This document shows positions 7,890 through 16,723 of a DNA stretch of 64,000 nt, one piece after another. This DNA is from an uncultured Bacilli bacterium (GTDB taxonomy: Bacteria; Bacillota_I; Bacilli_A; Izemoplasmatales; UBA1188). A program made the translations under genes and the position numbers. Below the pieces are notes generated by a model, which did no database searches, was not told the origin of the DNA, and was given only the letters and a program-made list of their open reading frames with translations. Position 1 is the first letter of the stretch, and every line of letters starts with the position of its first letter. The stretch lies in assembly GCA_905235635.1 (NCBI GenBank), contig CAJOMC010000006.1, forward strand, positions 1 to 64,000, given 5' to 3'.

Positions 7890-8918
7890 ATGAAAAAAGT
7901 AACAATGCAAGATATTGCGGATAAACTAAACATTTCAAAGTCTTTAGTGTCCCTTGCCCTAAACAACAAGTATGGTGTTTCTAACGAAACCAGGTATGAA
8001 ATATTAAAGACCGCAGTAGAGATGGGCTTTAATTTTAGTTATAAATATAAAGGCAATAATAGAAGCGTTAAAAGAAGAATTCCTGTCTACATTAATAGAG
8101 AAGAATTAACCCACAATACCTACTGGAGTGGAATATTTAAATCCTGCGAAAGAATACTTAGCGAAGAGAATTATTCACTTATTATTGAGGTTTGGGATGG
8201 TGAAGATTTATCACTTGATGCGATGAAGAGATTAATAAACGCCAATAACGAAGGCATCTTAGTTATTGATGAGATTCCTAATTCAATTTATAAAGTATTA
8301 TCACAAATTAAAATACCTGTAGTGTTTGTGGATGGTAAGAAATACAACGATAAAGATTTCGATAACGCAAGAACCAACTCATATTTAGGTGGTTTCCTTG
8401 TGGCCGAATACTTAACTGAAATGGGACACAAGAAATTTGCTTTTGTCGGAGATAAAGACTATTCGATTTCATTTAGAGAAAGATACTATGGTTTTAAGAA
8501 TTATCTAGATGAAAGAGATGATATTAAATTCTATGGCTCGTGTCGCCAATCTACCTTTGATTTATCTAGTCAATATGAAGGTGAATCAGAGATAGTAAAG
8601 ATGTTTAAAAAAGAAGATAGGCCTACTGCCTTATTCTGCGCAAATGATAGACTAGCGCTTTTCGCTTATGGTGAACTTAAGAAAATTGGTCTTAAGCCAT
8701 ATGAAGATGTATCTATTGTAGGGTTTGATGACTCTAAAGAATCAGATATAGTTAGCCCTAAATTAACTTCAGTTAAGATACCGGTTGAAGAACTTGGACG
8801 AATAGCCGTGAGATTACTGCTTTATAGAATTAACCATATGGACTCACCTAAACAAGTTAGATTTACTAACGTTTCGCTTGATATAAAAGAGTCAGTTAGG
8901 AGAATGGAAGATGTTTAA
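7890..8918 (+). CDS. LacI-family transcriptional regulator
   Basis: A 342-residue repressor. The N-terminal HTH (residues 2-50) has TMQDIADKLNISKSLVSLAL and a hinge-type region. The C-terminal sugar-binding core (about 60-335) includes IVGFDDSKESDIVSPKLTSV, as is usual for LacI/PurR proteins. It opens a 26-kb glycan operon and overlaps the GH130 gene by 8 bases, so it probably senses a sugar released from the same glycan and controls its own operon. The start has almost no ribosome site (A-rich leader), which suggests weak or leaderless translation. Confidence 0.93.
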   Translation: MKKVTMQDIADKLNISKSLVSLALNNKYGVSNETRYEILKTAVEMGFNFSYKYKGNNRSVKRRIPVYINREELTHNTYWSGIFKSCERILSEENYSLIIEVWDGEDLSLDAMKRLINANNEGILVIDEIPNSIYKVLSQIKIPVVFVDGKKYNDKDFDNARTNSYLGGFLVAEYLTEMGHKKFAFVGDKDYSISFRERYYGFKNYLDERDDIKFYGSCRQSTFDLSSQYEGESEIVKMFKKEDRPTALFCANDRLALFAYGELKKIGLKPYEDVSIVGFDDSKESDIVSPKLTSVKIPVEELGRIAVRLLLYRINHMDSPKQVRFTNVSLDIKESVRRMEDV

Positions 8919-9921
8919 ATTAACTCCTTATAAAAATAATCCAATATTAAAACCAAAAGGGGACTCTTTTGAGTCTTTATGTGTATTAAACCCTGCGGTA
9001 ATTTATGATGATAAAAATAACGAGTTCGTTATGCTTTATCGTGCCGCACCTAAAGACGATATTATGCATCACATTTATTTAGGCCTTGCGACATCTAAAG
9101 ATGGATTTAATTTTGAAAGAAAATTTGACCATCCAGTATTATCACCAACGCTTGATGGTGAAGATGCAGGATGCGTTGAGGACCCAAGACTCGTTAAAAT
9201 TGGTGACTGGTACTATGTAACTTATGCTTCTCGTCCTTATGCGCCAGGGCGCTATTGGCTTGACGAACCTAAACCATGGTTTAATCCTCCAAAGGAGGGA
9301 CCAGCTTTCCTTAAATACAATAATTCCATTACATATCTCGCAATTACCCAGGACTTTATTAATTATAAAAAACTTGGAAGAATCACAAAAACTACCGAAG
9401 ATGATAGAGATGTTTTTATCTTCCCAGAACAGGTTAATGGAAAGTGGGTAAGGTTTTCAAGACCACTTTATAACTTTAAAGATTATGGCTTAGATAAGCC
9501 TGGTATATTAATTGCCTATTCAAATGATTTAATGGAATGGGAGAACCCAGTTAAGTTCTGTGATTCATTATATGATTTTGAAAGCGCAAAAATGGGCGGT
9601 TCAACCCCTCCACTTAAGACAAAAGATGGATGGCTATTCTTATATCATGGAGTATCAAAAGATGACTCTATGTATAGAGTAGGTGCAATGCTTCTTGATT
9701 TAGACAATCCATCAAAGATTTTATGTAGAACTAAAGATCCAATCCTTGAACCAATAAAAGAAGAAGGTTCAATCTATTCTGGTTGTGTGTTCCCTACTGG
9801 AAACGTTATTAAAGATGGTATTCTTTATGTTTACTATGGAATAAATGATCATGAAATAGGCGTTGCGACATGTGAGTTAGATAAATTACTCACATATCTT
9901 AAAGAGGAATGTAGAGCATGA
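8911..9921 (+). CDS. GH130 family phosphorylase/mannosidase (copy 1)
   Basis: A 336-residue cytoplasmic five-bladed beta-propeller enzyme with no signal peptide. Family marks are LNPAVIYDD (26-34), the catalytic-Asp region VEDPRL with D91, RDVFIFPEQV, a GGSTPPL turn, LFLYHGV and YVYYGIND. GH130 enzymes phosphorolyse or hydrolyse beta-mannosides. Subfamily and linkage (beta-1,4 or beta-1,2) cannot be set here. It overlaps the LacI gene by 8 bases and the next gene by 4, so it is translated as part of a coupled operon. Confidence 0.9.
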   Translation: MFKLTPYKNNPILKPKGDSFESLCVLNPAVIYDDKNNEFVMLYRAAPKDDIMHHIYLGLATSKDGFNFERKFDHPVLSPTLDGEDAGCVEDPRLVKIGDWYYVTYASRPYAPGRYWLDEPKPWFNPPKEGPAFLKYNNSITYLAITQDFINYKKLGRITKTTEDDRDVFIFPEQVNGKWVRFSRPLYNFKDYGLDKPGILIAYSNDLMEWENPVKFCDSLYDFESAKMGGSTPPLKTKDGWLFLYHGVSKDDSMYRVGAMLLDLDNPSKILCRTKDPILEPIKEEGSIYSGCVFPTGNVIKDGILYVYYGINDHEIGVATCELDKLLTYLKEECRA

Positions 9922-12290
9922 AAAAATTCCTTTCTTTAATACTCTTAGTTATTTTAAGTATATCTATTGTTTCTTGTGAGGTGAATAATGCGACTACATC
10001 AGTAGTACCACAAACCGAAGAAACAACTTTCAACTATATAATATCTACTAGAAATCCATACATAGATTTATATGCGGGTGAAAGAATACTTTTAGATTTT
10101 AAAACCAACTTTGAACTTGAAGATGGTGAAAAAATCAACTTTTCATCATCTAATTCAGATGTCGCAAGAGTAACCACAGAAGGATATTTACACGCAAAAA
10201 GTAAAGGAACATGCAGCGTCGTTGTTTCATACAAAACTGCATCTTTAACTTACATGGTCACAGTAAGTCAAGATACCGAGTTAGAAAAGCCAACAAAACT
10301 CTCATACTACATTGGTGAAACTCTTGATTTAACCGGCTGTAAGATCATTTACTACAATAATGACAGAACTATCGCAAAAGAAGTAGAGGTCACAAGCGAT
10401 ATGGTCAATAATGTTGACCTATCAAGCGCAGGAGAAAAGGCCGTAATCGTAAATAAAGATGGTGATACATATTCATTCTTTATCACTGTCCTTGAAAGAG
10501 AATTTGAACCTTACTTAATTAAAGAAGTTGATGTGACTAATGAAACTATTAAAGCTAACGATACCGTTAATTTTAAGATTATTCATAATAAGATTTCATC
10601 ACTTAAGAGAGAAGTGTCATCTGTCTATGACTATACCGAATATAGGATAGAAATTGATATCGAAACACCTAGTGGTAAAAACGATACAATCTATGCTTAC
10701 TACACTCAAGACTACACAGAAACAAGAAAGAACGTATCTAGCATGTCTACAGGCCGTAACCTTGAAGGATATGTATTTAGTAAAACAGGTAAAAACTTCC
10801 AACTAACATATACTAAAAAGGATAATCCATATTTCGCTGCGAGATATGTGCCTACTGAAGAAGGAACATATACCTATACGCTTAAAAGTTATCGCCTTGA
10901 TAAAACACTAATTGAAACAATAGATGGTGAATTTAGTGTAAGTGGAAAGAATGATTCAGATGGCCTAGTAAAGGTGAGTTCAAATAAGAGAACTTTCGAA
11001 TTTGAAAACGGAAAGACCTATATACCTGTGGGTGAGAATGTTGCTTGGTACACATCGGCTGAAAGACGTTATGGTGATTATGAAATAATTTTTGATTCAC
11101 TTGAAAGTGTGAACGCAAACTACGCAAGAGTATGGCTCAGTGCATTCTCGTTCGCGCTCTTCTGGGATGACGTCGAAAACTATGATAATAGGCTAGATGA
11201 AGCTTATGAAATAGATAAAGTGTTTGAGATGGCAGAAGATAAAGGAATCTATATTGATTTAACTATCTACCATCATGGAATGTTTAGCGCTAAAACCAAT
11301 CCAATTTGGCCTAATACTGTAAATGATTGGTATGTGAATAAATATGGCGCAAATCCATATTCAAAGAAACTATCAAGTCCAGGTGAATTCTTTACATCGA
11401 ATTATGGGAAGAAATGGGCGAAAAACTACCTAACATATATAGTCGCAAGATGGGGTTACTCAGATGCACTTATGAGTTATGAGTTATTCAATGAAGTTGA
11501 TTGGGTAGAAGAATATAGCGCAACAACTGGCACAGAGTGGCATGATGAAATGGCCAAATATATTAAAAAAATAGATTATAGAGGCCATATGGTCACAACT
11601 TCAGTCAAAGGAGACGATTTCTCATCTGACATATATAGAGTATTTAGTCTTTCATCTATTGATTATGTGAACGTTCATAACTATGGATCAAAGAACTATC
11701 TAACCGCAATCCCAAAGAAACTTCAAAGTGCATATTCCAGATTTAATAAACCTGTGATGTATCAAGAAGTTGGATATAGTGGAAATGGTGGTGATGACCA
11801 ACACTCAAAAGATCCTAATGATATCACACTCCACCAAGAACTTTGGGCCGGTATTATGGCATCTGGTTCATCAGGAATGAACTGGTGGTGGGATAGTTGG
11901 GTAGAAAAATACAATGCTTATCCAGCATTTAATGGCCCAGGTAAATACGCAAAACTAATAGATTTATCTGGGGATGGTATGGTGCTTGCGTATGGATCAA
12001 ATAAAATTTCAACTACTCAATCCGCCCTTCAAACCATAGGATACTTATTCCCTGAAAAAGCATATCTTTATGTCTTCAACACTAACTATAGCTTATCAAA
12101 TACAAACGCAAGTATTTCGGGAAATATAACTATCTCAAGTTTAAATAGTGGAACATATACGGTTGAATTCTATGATACAAATACAGGAAATAAGATTAAA
12201 ACTGAAACTATTTCAACTAACCTTTCAGGACTTAAGATATCACTTTCAGGAACTAATGATATCGCATTAATAATATACAAACAATCATGA
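9918..12290 (+). CDS. exported DUF5060 / GH5-like glycoside hydrolase lipoprotein with Ig domains
   Basis: A 790-residue lipoprotein with Cys20 in SIVSC. In order: a Big_2-like Ig domain (about 40-118), a second Ig-like domain (about 122-193), a DUF5060-like beta-sandwich (about 200-345), and a (beta/alpha)8 cellulase-like domain (about 355-700) followed by a short beta domain. The barrel has YELFNEVDW with likely acid/base E526 and MYQEVGY with likely nucleophile E617, plus an aromatic NWWWDSW loop. These fit a retaining clan GH-A enzyme. It is paralogous to the protein at 13338. An endo-acting glycanase on the cell surface is expected; the substrate is inferred to be a mannan from the GH130 neighbours. 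Confidence 0.8.
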   Translation: MKKFLSLILLVILSISIVSCEVNNATTSVVPQTEETTFNYIISTRNPYIDLYAGERILLDFKTNFELEDGEKINFSSSNSDVARVTTEGYLHAKSKGTCSVVVSYKTASLTYMVTVSQDTELEKPTKLSYYIGETLDLTGCKIIYYNNDRTIAKEVEVTSDMVNNVDLSSAGEKAVIVNKDGDTYSFFITVLEREFEPYLIKEVDVTNETIKANDTVNFKIIHNKISSLKREVSSVYDYTEYRIEIDIETPSGKNDTIYAYYTQDYTETRKNVSSMSTGRNLEGYVFSKTGKNFQLTYTKKDNPYFAARYVPTEEGTYTYTLKSYRLDKTLIETIDGEFSVSGKNDSDGLVKVSSNKRTFEFENGKTYIPVGENVAWYTSAERRYGDYEIIFDSLESVNANYARVWLSAFSFALFWDDVENYDNRLDEAYEIDKVFEMAEDKGIYIDLTIYHHGMFSAKTNPIWPNTVNDWYVNKYGANPYSKKLSSPGEFFTSNYGKKWAKNYLTYIVARWGYSDALMSYELFNEVDWVEEYSATTGTEWHDEMAKYIKKIDYRGHMVTTSVKGDDFSSDIYRVFSLSSIDYVNVHNYGSKNYLTAIPKKLQSAYSRFNKPVMYQEVGYSGNGGDDQHSKDPNDITLHQELWAGIMASGSSGMNWWWDSWVEKYNAYPAFNGPGKYAKLIDLSGDGMVLAYGSNKISTTQSALQTIGYLFPEKAYLYVFNTNYSLSNTNASISGNITISSLNSGTYTVEFYDTNTGNKIKTETISTNLSGLKISLSGTNDIALIIYKQS

Positions 12291-12300
12291 GGAGAATAAT

Positions 12301-13314
12301 ATGAAATACAAATTTACCGCAGAAACCTGTGACTATATGCCATTTGAAGCGAAACCAGAAGGATATGATAGACCAATCTGGCGTTATTCAAAGAATCCAA
12401 TTATTAAAAGAAATCCTTTAAAAGGCGTAGCACGTATCTTTAATAGTGCACTTGTACCATATAATGGAGAATTTATTGGTGTATTTAGAGTAGAAGATGA
12501 AACATCACTTCCTCATTTAAGACTCGCTCATTCTAAAGATGGTATTCACTTTACAGTAGAAGAAGAAAATATCAATTTTGTGGACGAAGAAGGAAAACCA
12601 TATAATCCATATTATGCATATGACCCAAGACTTGTGAAGATTGAAGATGAATACTTCATTATTTGGTGTACAGAATTTTATGGTCCAGCAATTGGCCTTG
12701 CGAAGACTAAAGATTTCAAGACTTTCGTAAGACTTGAAAACCCATTCCTTCCATTCAATAGAAATGGTGTTTTATTCCCAAGAAAGATTAATGGTGAATA
12801 TAAAATGCTAAGCCGTATCTCAGATAATGGCCACACTAAATTTGGAGATATTTTCCTTTCATCATCTAAGGATTTAAAGTACTGGGGATGTCATAGACAC
12901 GTTATGGAATCAGGTGGATCAGGTTGGTGGCAATCCCTTAAGATAGGAGGAGGTCCTGCGCCAATTGAAACTGAAGTTGGATGGCTTATGATTTACCATG
13001 GTGTAATTTTAAACTGTAACGGATTTGTATATTCAATGGGTGTTGCAATTCTTGATAAGGATGAACCATCAAAGGTTTTATATAGAGCAAAATACTACGT
13101 TATGACTCCGGAAGAGGATTATGAAACAGTAGGATTTGTGCCTAATGTAGTATTCCCATGTTCTACATTAATTGATAAAGAAGGACATATCGCAATCTAT
13201 TATGGTGCCGCAGACACTTATGTAGCACTTGCCTTTACAACTATAGATGAATTAGTTGATTTCGCAATAAACAACCACGAAGGAGTGGGAAGAGATAGAG
13301 ATCTCGGAAGATAA
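12301..13314 (+). CDS. GH130 family mannoside phosphorylase-like (copy 2)
   Basis: A 337-residue cytoplasmic enzyme without signal peptide. Motifs: FRVEDETSLPHLRLAHSKDG, YAYDPRL with likely catalytic D108, NRNGVLFPRKI, GGGPAPIETEVGWLMIYHG and AIYYGAAD. The pattern is closest to the GH130 group that includes mannooligosaccharide phosphorylases (from memory). It differs clearly from copy 1, so the two may act on different chain lengths. A GGAGAA ribosome site lies 7 bases before the start, in the same operon as the exported glycanases. Confidence 0.9.
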   Translation: MKYKFTAETCDYMPFEAKPEGYDRPIWRYSKNPIIKRNPLKGVARIFNSALVPYNGEFIGVFRVEDETSLPHLRLAHSKDGIHFTVEEENINFVDEEGKPYNPYYAYDPRLVKIEDEYFIIWCTEFYGPAIGLAKTKDFKTFVRLENPFLPFNRNGVLFPRKINGEYKMLSRISDNGHTKFGDIFLSSSKDLKYWGCHRHVMESGGSGWWQSLKIGGGPAPIETEVGWLMIYHGVILNCNGFVYSMGVAILDKDEPSKVLYRAKYYVMTPEEDYETVGFVPNVVFPCSTLIDKEGHIAIYYGAADTYVALAFTTIDELVDFAINNHEGVGRDRDLGR

Positions 13315-13337
13315 ATAAAAACAATCGGAGGATTTAA

Positions 13338-15194
13338 GTGAAAAAAATATTGCTCCTCTTAGTTCTATTTTTAGGGATATTTATGACAATGGGATGTGAA
13401 AATAAAACAACTGAAGATGTAACAACTATTACAACTCAAACACCTACTACCACCACAACTATAGAAAAGAACCTATATTTTAGTGGTGTAAGTTTTAATA
13501 CGTCTCCTAAACAAAATGAAACAGTTATTATATCTCTAGAAGAAAAAGAATCAGGAACAATTAAAAAGACCTTTAATCCTTATAAACAATCATCAATTAT
13601 GATTGATGCATATTTTACTGACAGTGAGGGAACAACATATTTTAGGCCAGCATACTGGACTCAAGATTACAAGATATATCTATTAAATACTGTCAGTACA
13701 AGTGATTACTATACATTTAGTGATGAGCTTAAAGGTACAGATACTGCCTCTAAACAGGGTCTCGAGCATTTTAATGTATCATTTAAACCACTATCTAGTG
13801 GTACATACACATATAGATTTGAAGTATATATAGGTGGTGTATTAAGAGAAACACTTGACGGTTCTTTTGATGTTGAAGAAACTAGAGAAGAATTCAAAGG
13901 AAAGATAGTAGTTAACGACACAAATAAGAGATACTTCATGTATGAAAATACCAAAGAAACATATGTCCCTGTCGGGATGAATTGTGCTTGGTATTCATCT
14001 AAATCAAGAAAATCATTCGACTATGATGAATGGTTTAAAAGAATGAAAGAAAATAACTCTAACTTTTCAAGAATTTGGATGGCATCATGGAGTTTTGGGC
14101 TTCATATAGGAGCTGGTGCTAAAGTAGATGATTTCACTAATAGACTAAATCAGGCTGCACGTCTTGAAAGAGTACTTGCCTTAGCGGAAGAAGAAGGAAT
14201 ATACATCTTCCTAACTATGAATAATCATGGCCAGTTTTCAGAAAATGTTAACCCTGAATGGAGTAGTAACACATATAACACACTTGTATCTAAACCATAT
14301 CAATTCTGGACAAATATTGATTGTAAAACTGCATATAAAGATGAAATAAGATACATAGTAGCTCGTTATGGAACATATGATTCGCTTATGGCTTATGAAT
14401 TATTTAATGAAGTAGATTGGACTCAATCAAGTTCAGTATATGATCAAAAGATTAAAGAGTGGCATGATGAAATGGCTAAATACTTAAGAAGTATTGATAC
14501 ATATTCTAGAATGATTACTACTTCATATAAATATGTATTAGGTTCAGCACTATCTCTTGATTCAATAGATATATCTAATATACATACTTATGACTTCTCA
14601 AGAAGTAATCCAATTAGTGGGATTAAAAACTTAATTGACCAAAACTATCGTAATTATAAAAAGATCGTTCTTATCTCTGAATGGGGCGTAAACGCAGATA
14701 GTGGTGGTGGAACATATGAAATTGATCCAGAAGGTATTACTTTATATCAATCCTTATATGGAGCTTTACTTCAAGGTGCCGCAGGCACACCAATGACATG
14801 GTGGTGGGATTCATACATTCATAGATATAATCTTTATCACCTATATAAAGGTGTAGGTGAATTTGCGAATAGAATGGATTTATCTGGAGACATTACATAT
14901 CTTGATTCTTCAAACGTATCTAATATAAGTAATTCATTATCCTTTATTGGATTAAAGGCCGATTCAAGAATGTATGGTTACTTATACGATAGTAACTATT
15001 CAAGGACAAATAGTGGAATTAATTCCTTTAATACTACATTCAGTATCTCTTATCCAAATGGAGATTATGAAGTTACATTAATGAACCCAAGGACAGGGGA
15101 CGTTATTAACTCTTTTGATGTTTCAGTAAGAAGCGGAACTTTATCTTTCGAAACAGGAACATTTAACACAGATATCGTAATTATTATTAATTAA
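13338..15194 (+). CDS. exported DUF5060 / GH5-like glycoside hydrolase lipoprotein (copy 2)
   Basis: A 618-residue lipoprotein with GTG start set by CGGAGGAT at 13326-13333 and lipobox TMGC with Cys20. A Thr-rich linker (24-42) precedes a DUF5060-like domain (about 45-180) and a cellulase-like barrel (about 190-545) with YELFNEVDW (acid/base E358) and ISEWGV (nucleophile E448), and the same TWWWDSY loop as the 9918 protein. It lacks the two N-terminal Ig domains of that paralogue. The pair probably arose by duplication and diverged in specificity. Confidence 0.8.
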   Translation: MKKILLLLVLFLGIFMTMGCENKTTEDVTTITTQTPTTTTTIEKNLYFSGVSFNTSPKQNETVIISLEEKESGTIKKTFNPYKQSSIMIDAYFTDSEGTTYFRPAYWTQDYKIYLLNTVSTSDYYTFSDELKGTDTASKQGLEHFNVSFKPLSSGTYTYRFEVYIGGVLRETLDGSFDVEETREEFKGKIVVNDTNKRYFMYENTKETYVPVGMNCAWYSSKSRKSFDYDEWFKRMKENNSNFSRIWMASWSFGLHIGAGAKVDDFTNRLNQAARLERVLALAEEEGIYIFLTMNNHGQFSENVNPEWSSNTYNTLVSKPYQFWTNIDCKTAYKDEIRYIVARYGTYDSLMAYELFNEVDWTQSSSVYDQKIKEWHDEMAKYLRSIDTYSRMITTSYKYVLGSALSLDSIDISNIHTYDFSRSNPISGIKNLIDQNYRNYKKIVLISEWGVNADSGGGTYEIDPEGITLYQSLYGALLQGAAGTPMTWWWDSYIHRYNLYHLYKGVGEFANRMDLSGDITYLDSSNVSNISNSLSFIGLKADSRMYGYLYDSNYSRTNSGINSFNTTFSISYPNGDYEVTLMNPRTGDVINSFDVSVRSGTLSFETGTFNTDIVIIIN

Positions 15195-15225
15195 AAATAC
15201 ATATATACATTTATAAGGAGGCAAT

Positions 15226-16683
15226 ATGAAAAAAACCTTAATATTACTTCTACTAGGACTAGTACTAACTTTATCATCTTGCGCTAAAGAGACTACAGTT
15301 ACAACAGCTGAGCCTACTATAAGCAAGACCACCAAAGAAAAAACAGAAAATGATATGTTTTGGGATCAAGATGATAATGGTATTCCTGACTGGCAAGAAG
15401 AAGAGATTACCTTAACTTATGCAACTTGGCAATATAACGATGATACTCAAACTACCATCGATACATTAATGCTTGAAGCATTTGAACAAAAATATCCTAA
15501 TATTCATGTAGAAATGAAGATTGTAGGTGAAGACTATGAATGGGACGCTAATATGCAGGCTTTGGCTGAAGTCGGCGATTTACCAGATGTATTCTTAATC
15601 TATCGTCTTGAGACAGCACTACCTTATGGTTTACTCGCAAATATTACTGAATATTATAATCATGATGATGATACTGCATACATCTTTAATTCTGTGAAGA
15701 ACGCAGGTACATACAAAGATGTAAGATACGCAGTACCTACATTTATTTATCCAAGTTATTGGTTTGTAAATCTTGATATACTTAAAAACAATAATATTGA
15801 TGCACCTTCATACGATTGGACTTGGGATCAAATGGAAGCAATTGCTGAGGCATGCTACAACGAAAGTACTCATACTGTTGGTCAATATGGAGTATCAAGC
15901 TACTGGAGAGAATTACCAAAGATTTTATCAGGTGAATCTTCTTGGAGTGCATTCACATATGACGGAGAAAAATTCAATTTTGATAGTCCATATTTTGAAG
16001 CATCATTTGAAAAATTAACTCAAGCATTAAACAATCATGCAGCCACTCCAACATATGGTGAAGAAACACTCACAAATTATTATGGTGACCCAACGTTTGA
16101 TCCAAGATATGATGGATATTCAGCTGTTTGGTGTTCTCCAGCTTGGGAAGCAAAGAATCATTTTGATACTATGGGATTTGACTGGGATGTATATCCAGCA
16201 CCTGGTGGATCAACTGGTGGAAACATCGATATCGCGGGCGTTTCATCAACATGTGCTCATAAGGCTGCCGCATATCAACTCCTTAAATGGATGAGTTTCT
16301 CTGAATCAGGACTTATCACTAGATATTCTTTATATGAAGACTATGGCGATATCCTATTTAAATCCGCAAACAACTACCCATACCCAGTTGTAGACTATGG
16401 AATCAATAAATATGGTGTAAATGAAGTTTGGGATAACATTCCATATAATAATGTTCCTGGAATGACATCACCTCAAATGATTAATTCACTTAAGAACGCT
16501 GCGCTTTGGGGTAATAAAGAAGTTGTTGGATGGGATGCAACTGATGCTGCAATCAACACATACTTCGCTCAAATATATTTTGGTGAAGATACATTCGCTA
16601 ACCTTAAAGAAACTATTATCGATTTAGGAAATGCTGCATTAATCGAATTTAGAGAAGCATTAGACGAACTATTAGCTGGATAA
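15226..16683 (+). CDS. sugar ABC transporter solute-binding lipoprotein
   Basis: A 485-residue lipoprotein, Cys19 in LSSC, of the extracellular solute-binding (MalE-like) family: ITLTYATWQYNDD start, QKYPNIHVEMKIVG, and DLPDVFLI. Between the lipid anchor and the domain is a calcium-loop-like motif D47-Q-D49-D-N51-G-I-P-D55-W-Q-E58, as in thrombospondin type 3 or EF-hand loops. It precedes a second, much larger binding protein and the first permease pair. The ligand is probably an oligosaccharide from the same glycan. Confidence 0.87.
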   Translation: MKKTLILLLLGLVLTLSSCAKETTVTTAEPTISKTTKEKTENDMFWDQDDNGIPDWQEEEITLTYATWQYNDDTQTTIDTLMLEAFEQKYPNIHVEMKIVGEDYEWDANMQALAEVGDLPDVFLIYRLETALPYGLLANITEYYNHDDDTAYIFNSVKNAGTYKDVRYAVPTFIYPSYWFVNLDILKNNNIDAPSYDWTWDQMEAIAEACYNESTHTVGQYGVSSYWRELPKILSGESSWSAFTYDGEKFNFDSPYFEASFEKLTQALNNHAATPTYGEETLTNYYGDPTFDPRYDGYSAVWCSPAWEAKNHFDTMGFDWDVYPAPGGSTGGNIDIAGVSSTCAHKAAAYQLLKWMSFSESGLITRYSLYEDYGDILFKSANNYPYPVVDYGINKYGVNEVWDNIPYNNVPGMTSPQMINSLKNAALWGNKEVVGWDATDAAINTYFAQIYFGEDTFANLKETIIDLGNAALIEFREALDELLAG

Positions 16684-16710
16684 TTAAATTTTAAAATATA
16701 AGAGTTAAAA

Positions 16711-16717
16711 AGGAGGT
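16711..16717 (+). promoter_or_regulatory. ribosome binding site deciding the start at 16724
   Basis: AGGAGGT lies 6 bases before ATG 16724. A GTG at 16718 in the same frame would sit directly against this site and is unlikely to be used. Confidence 0.8.
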
Positions 16718-16723
16718 GTGGTT

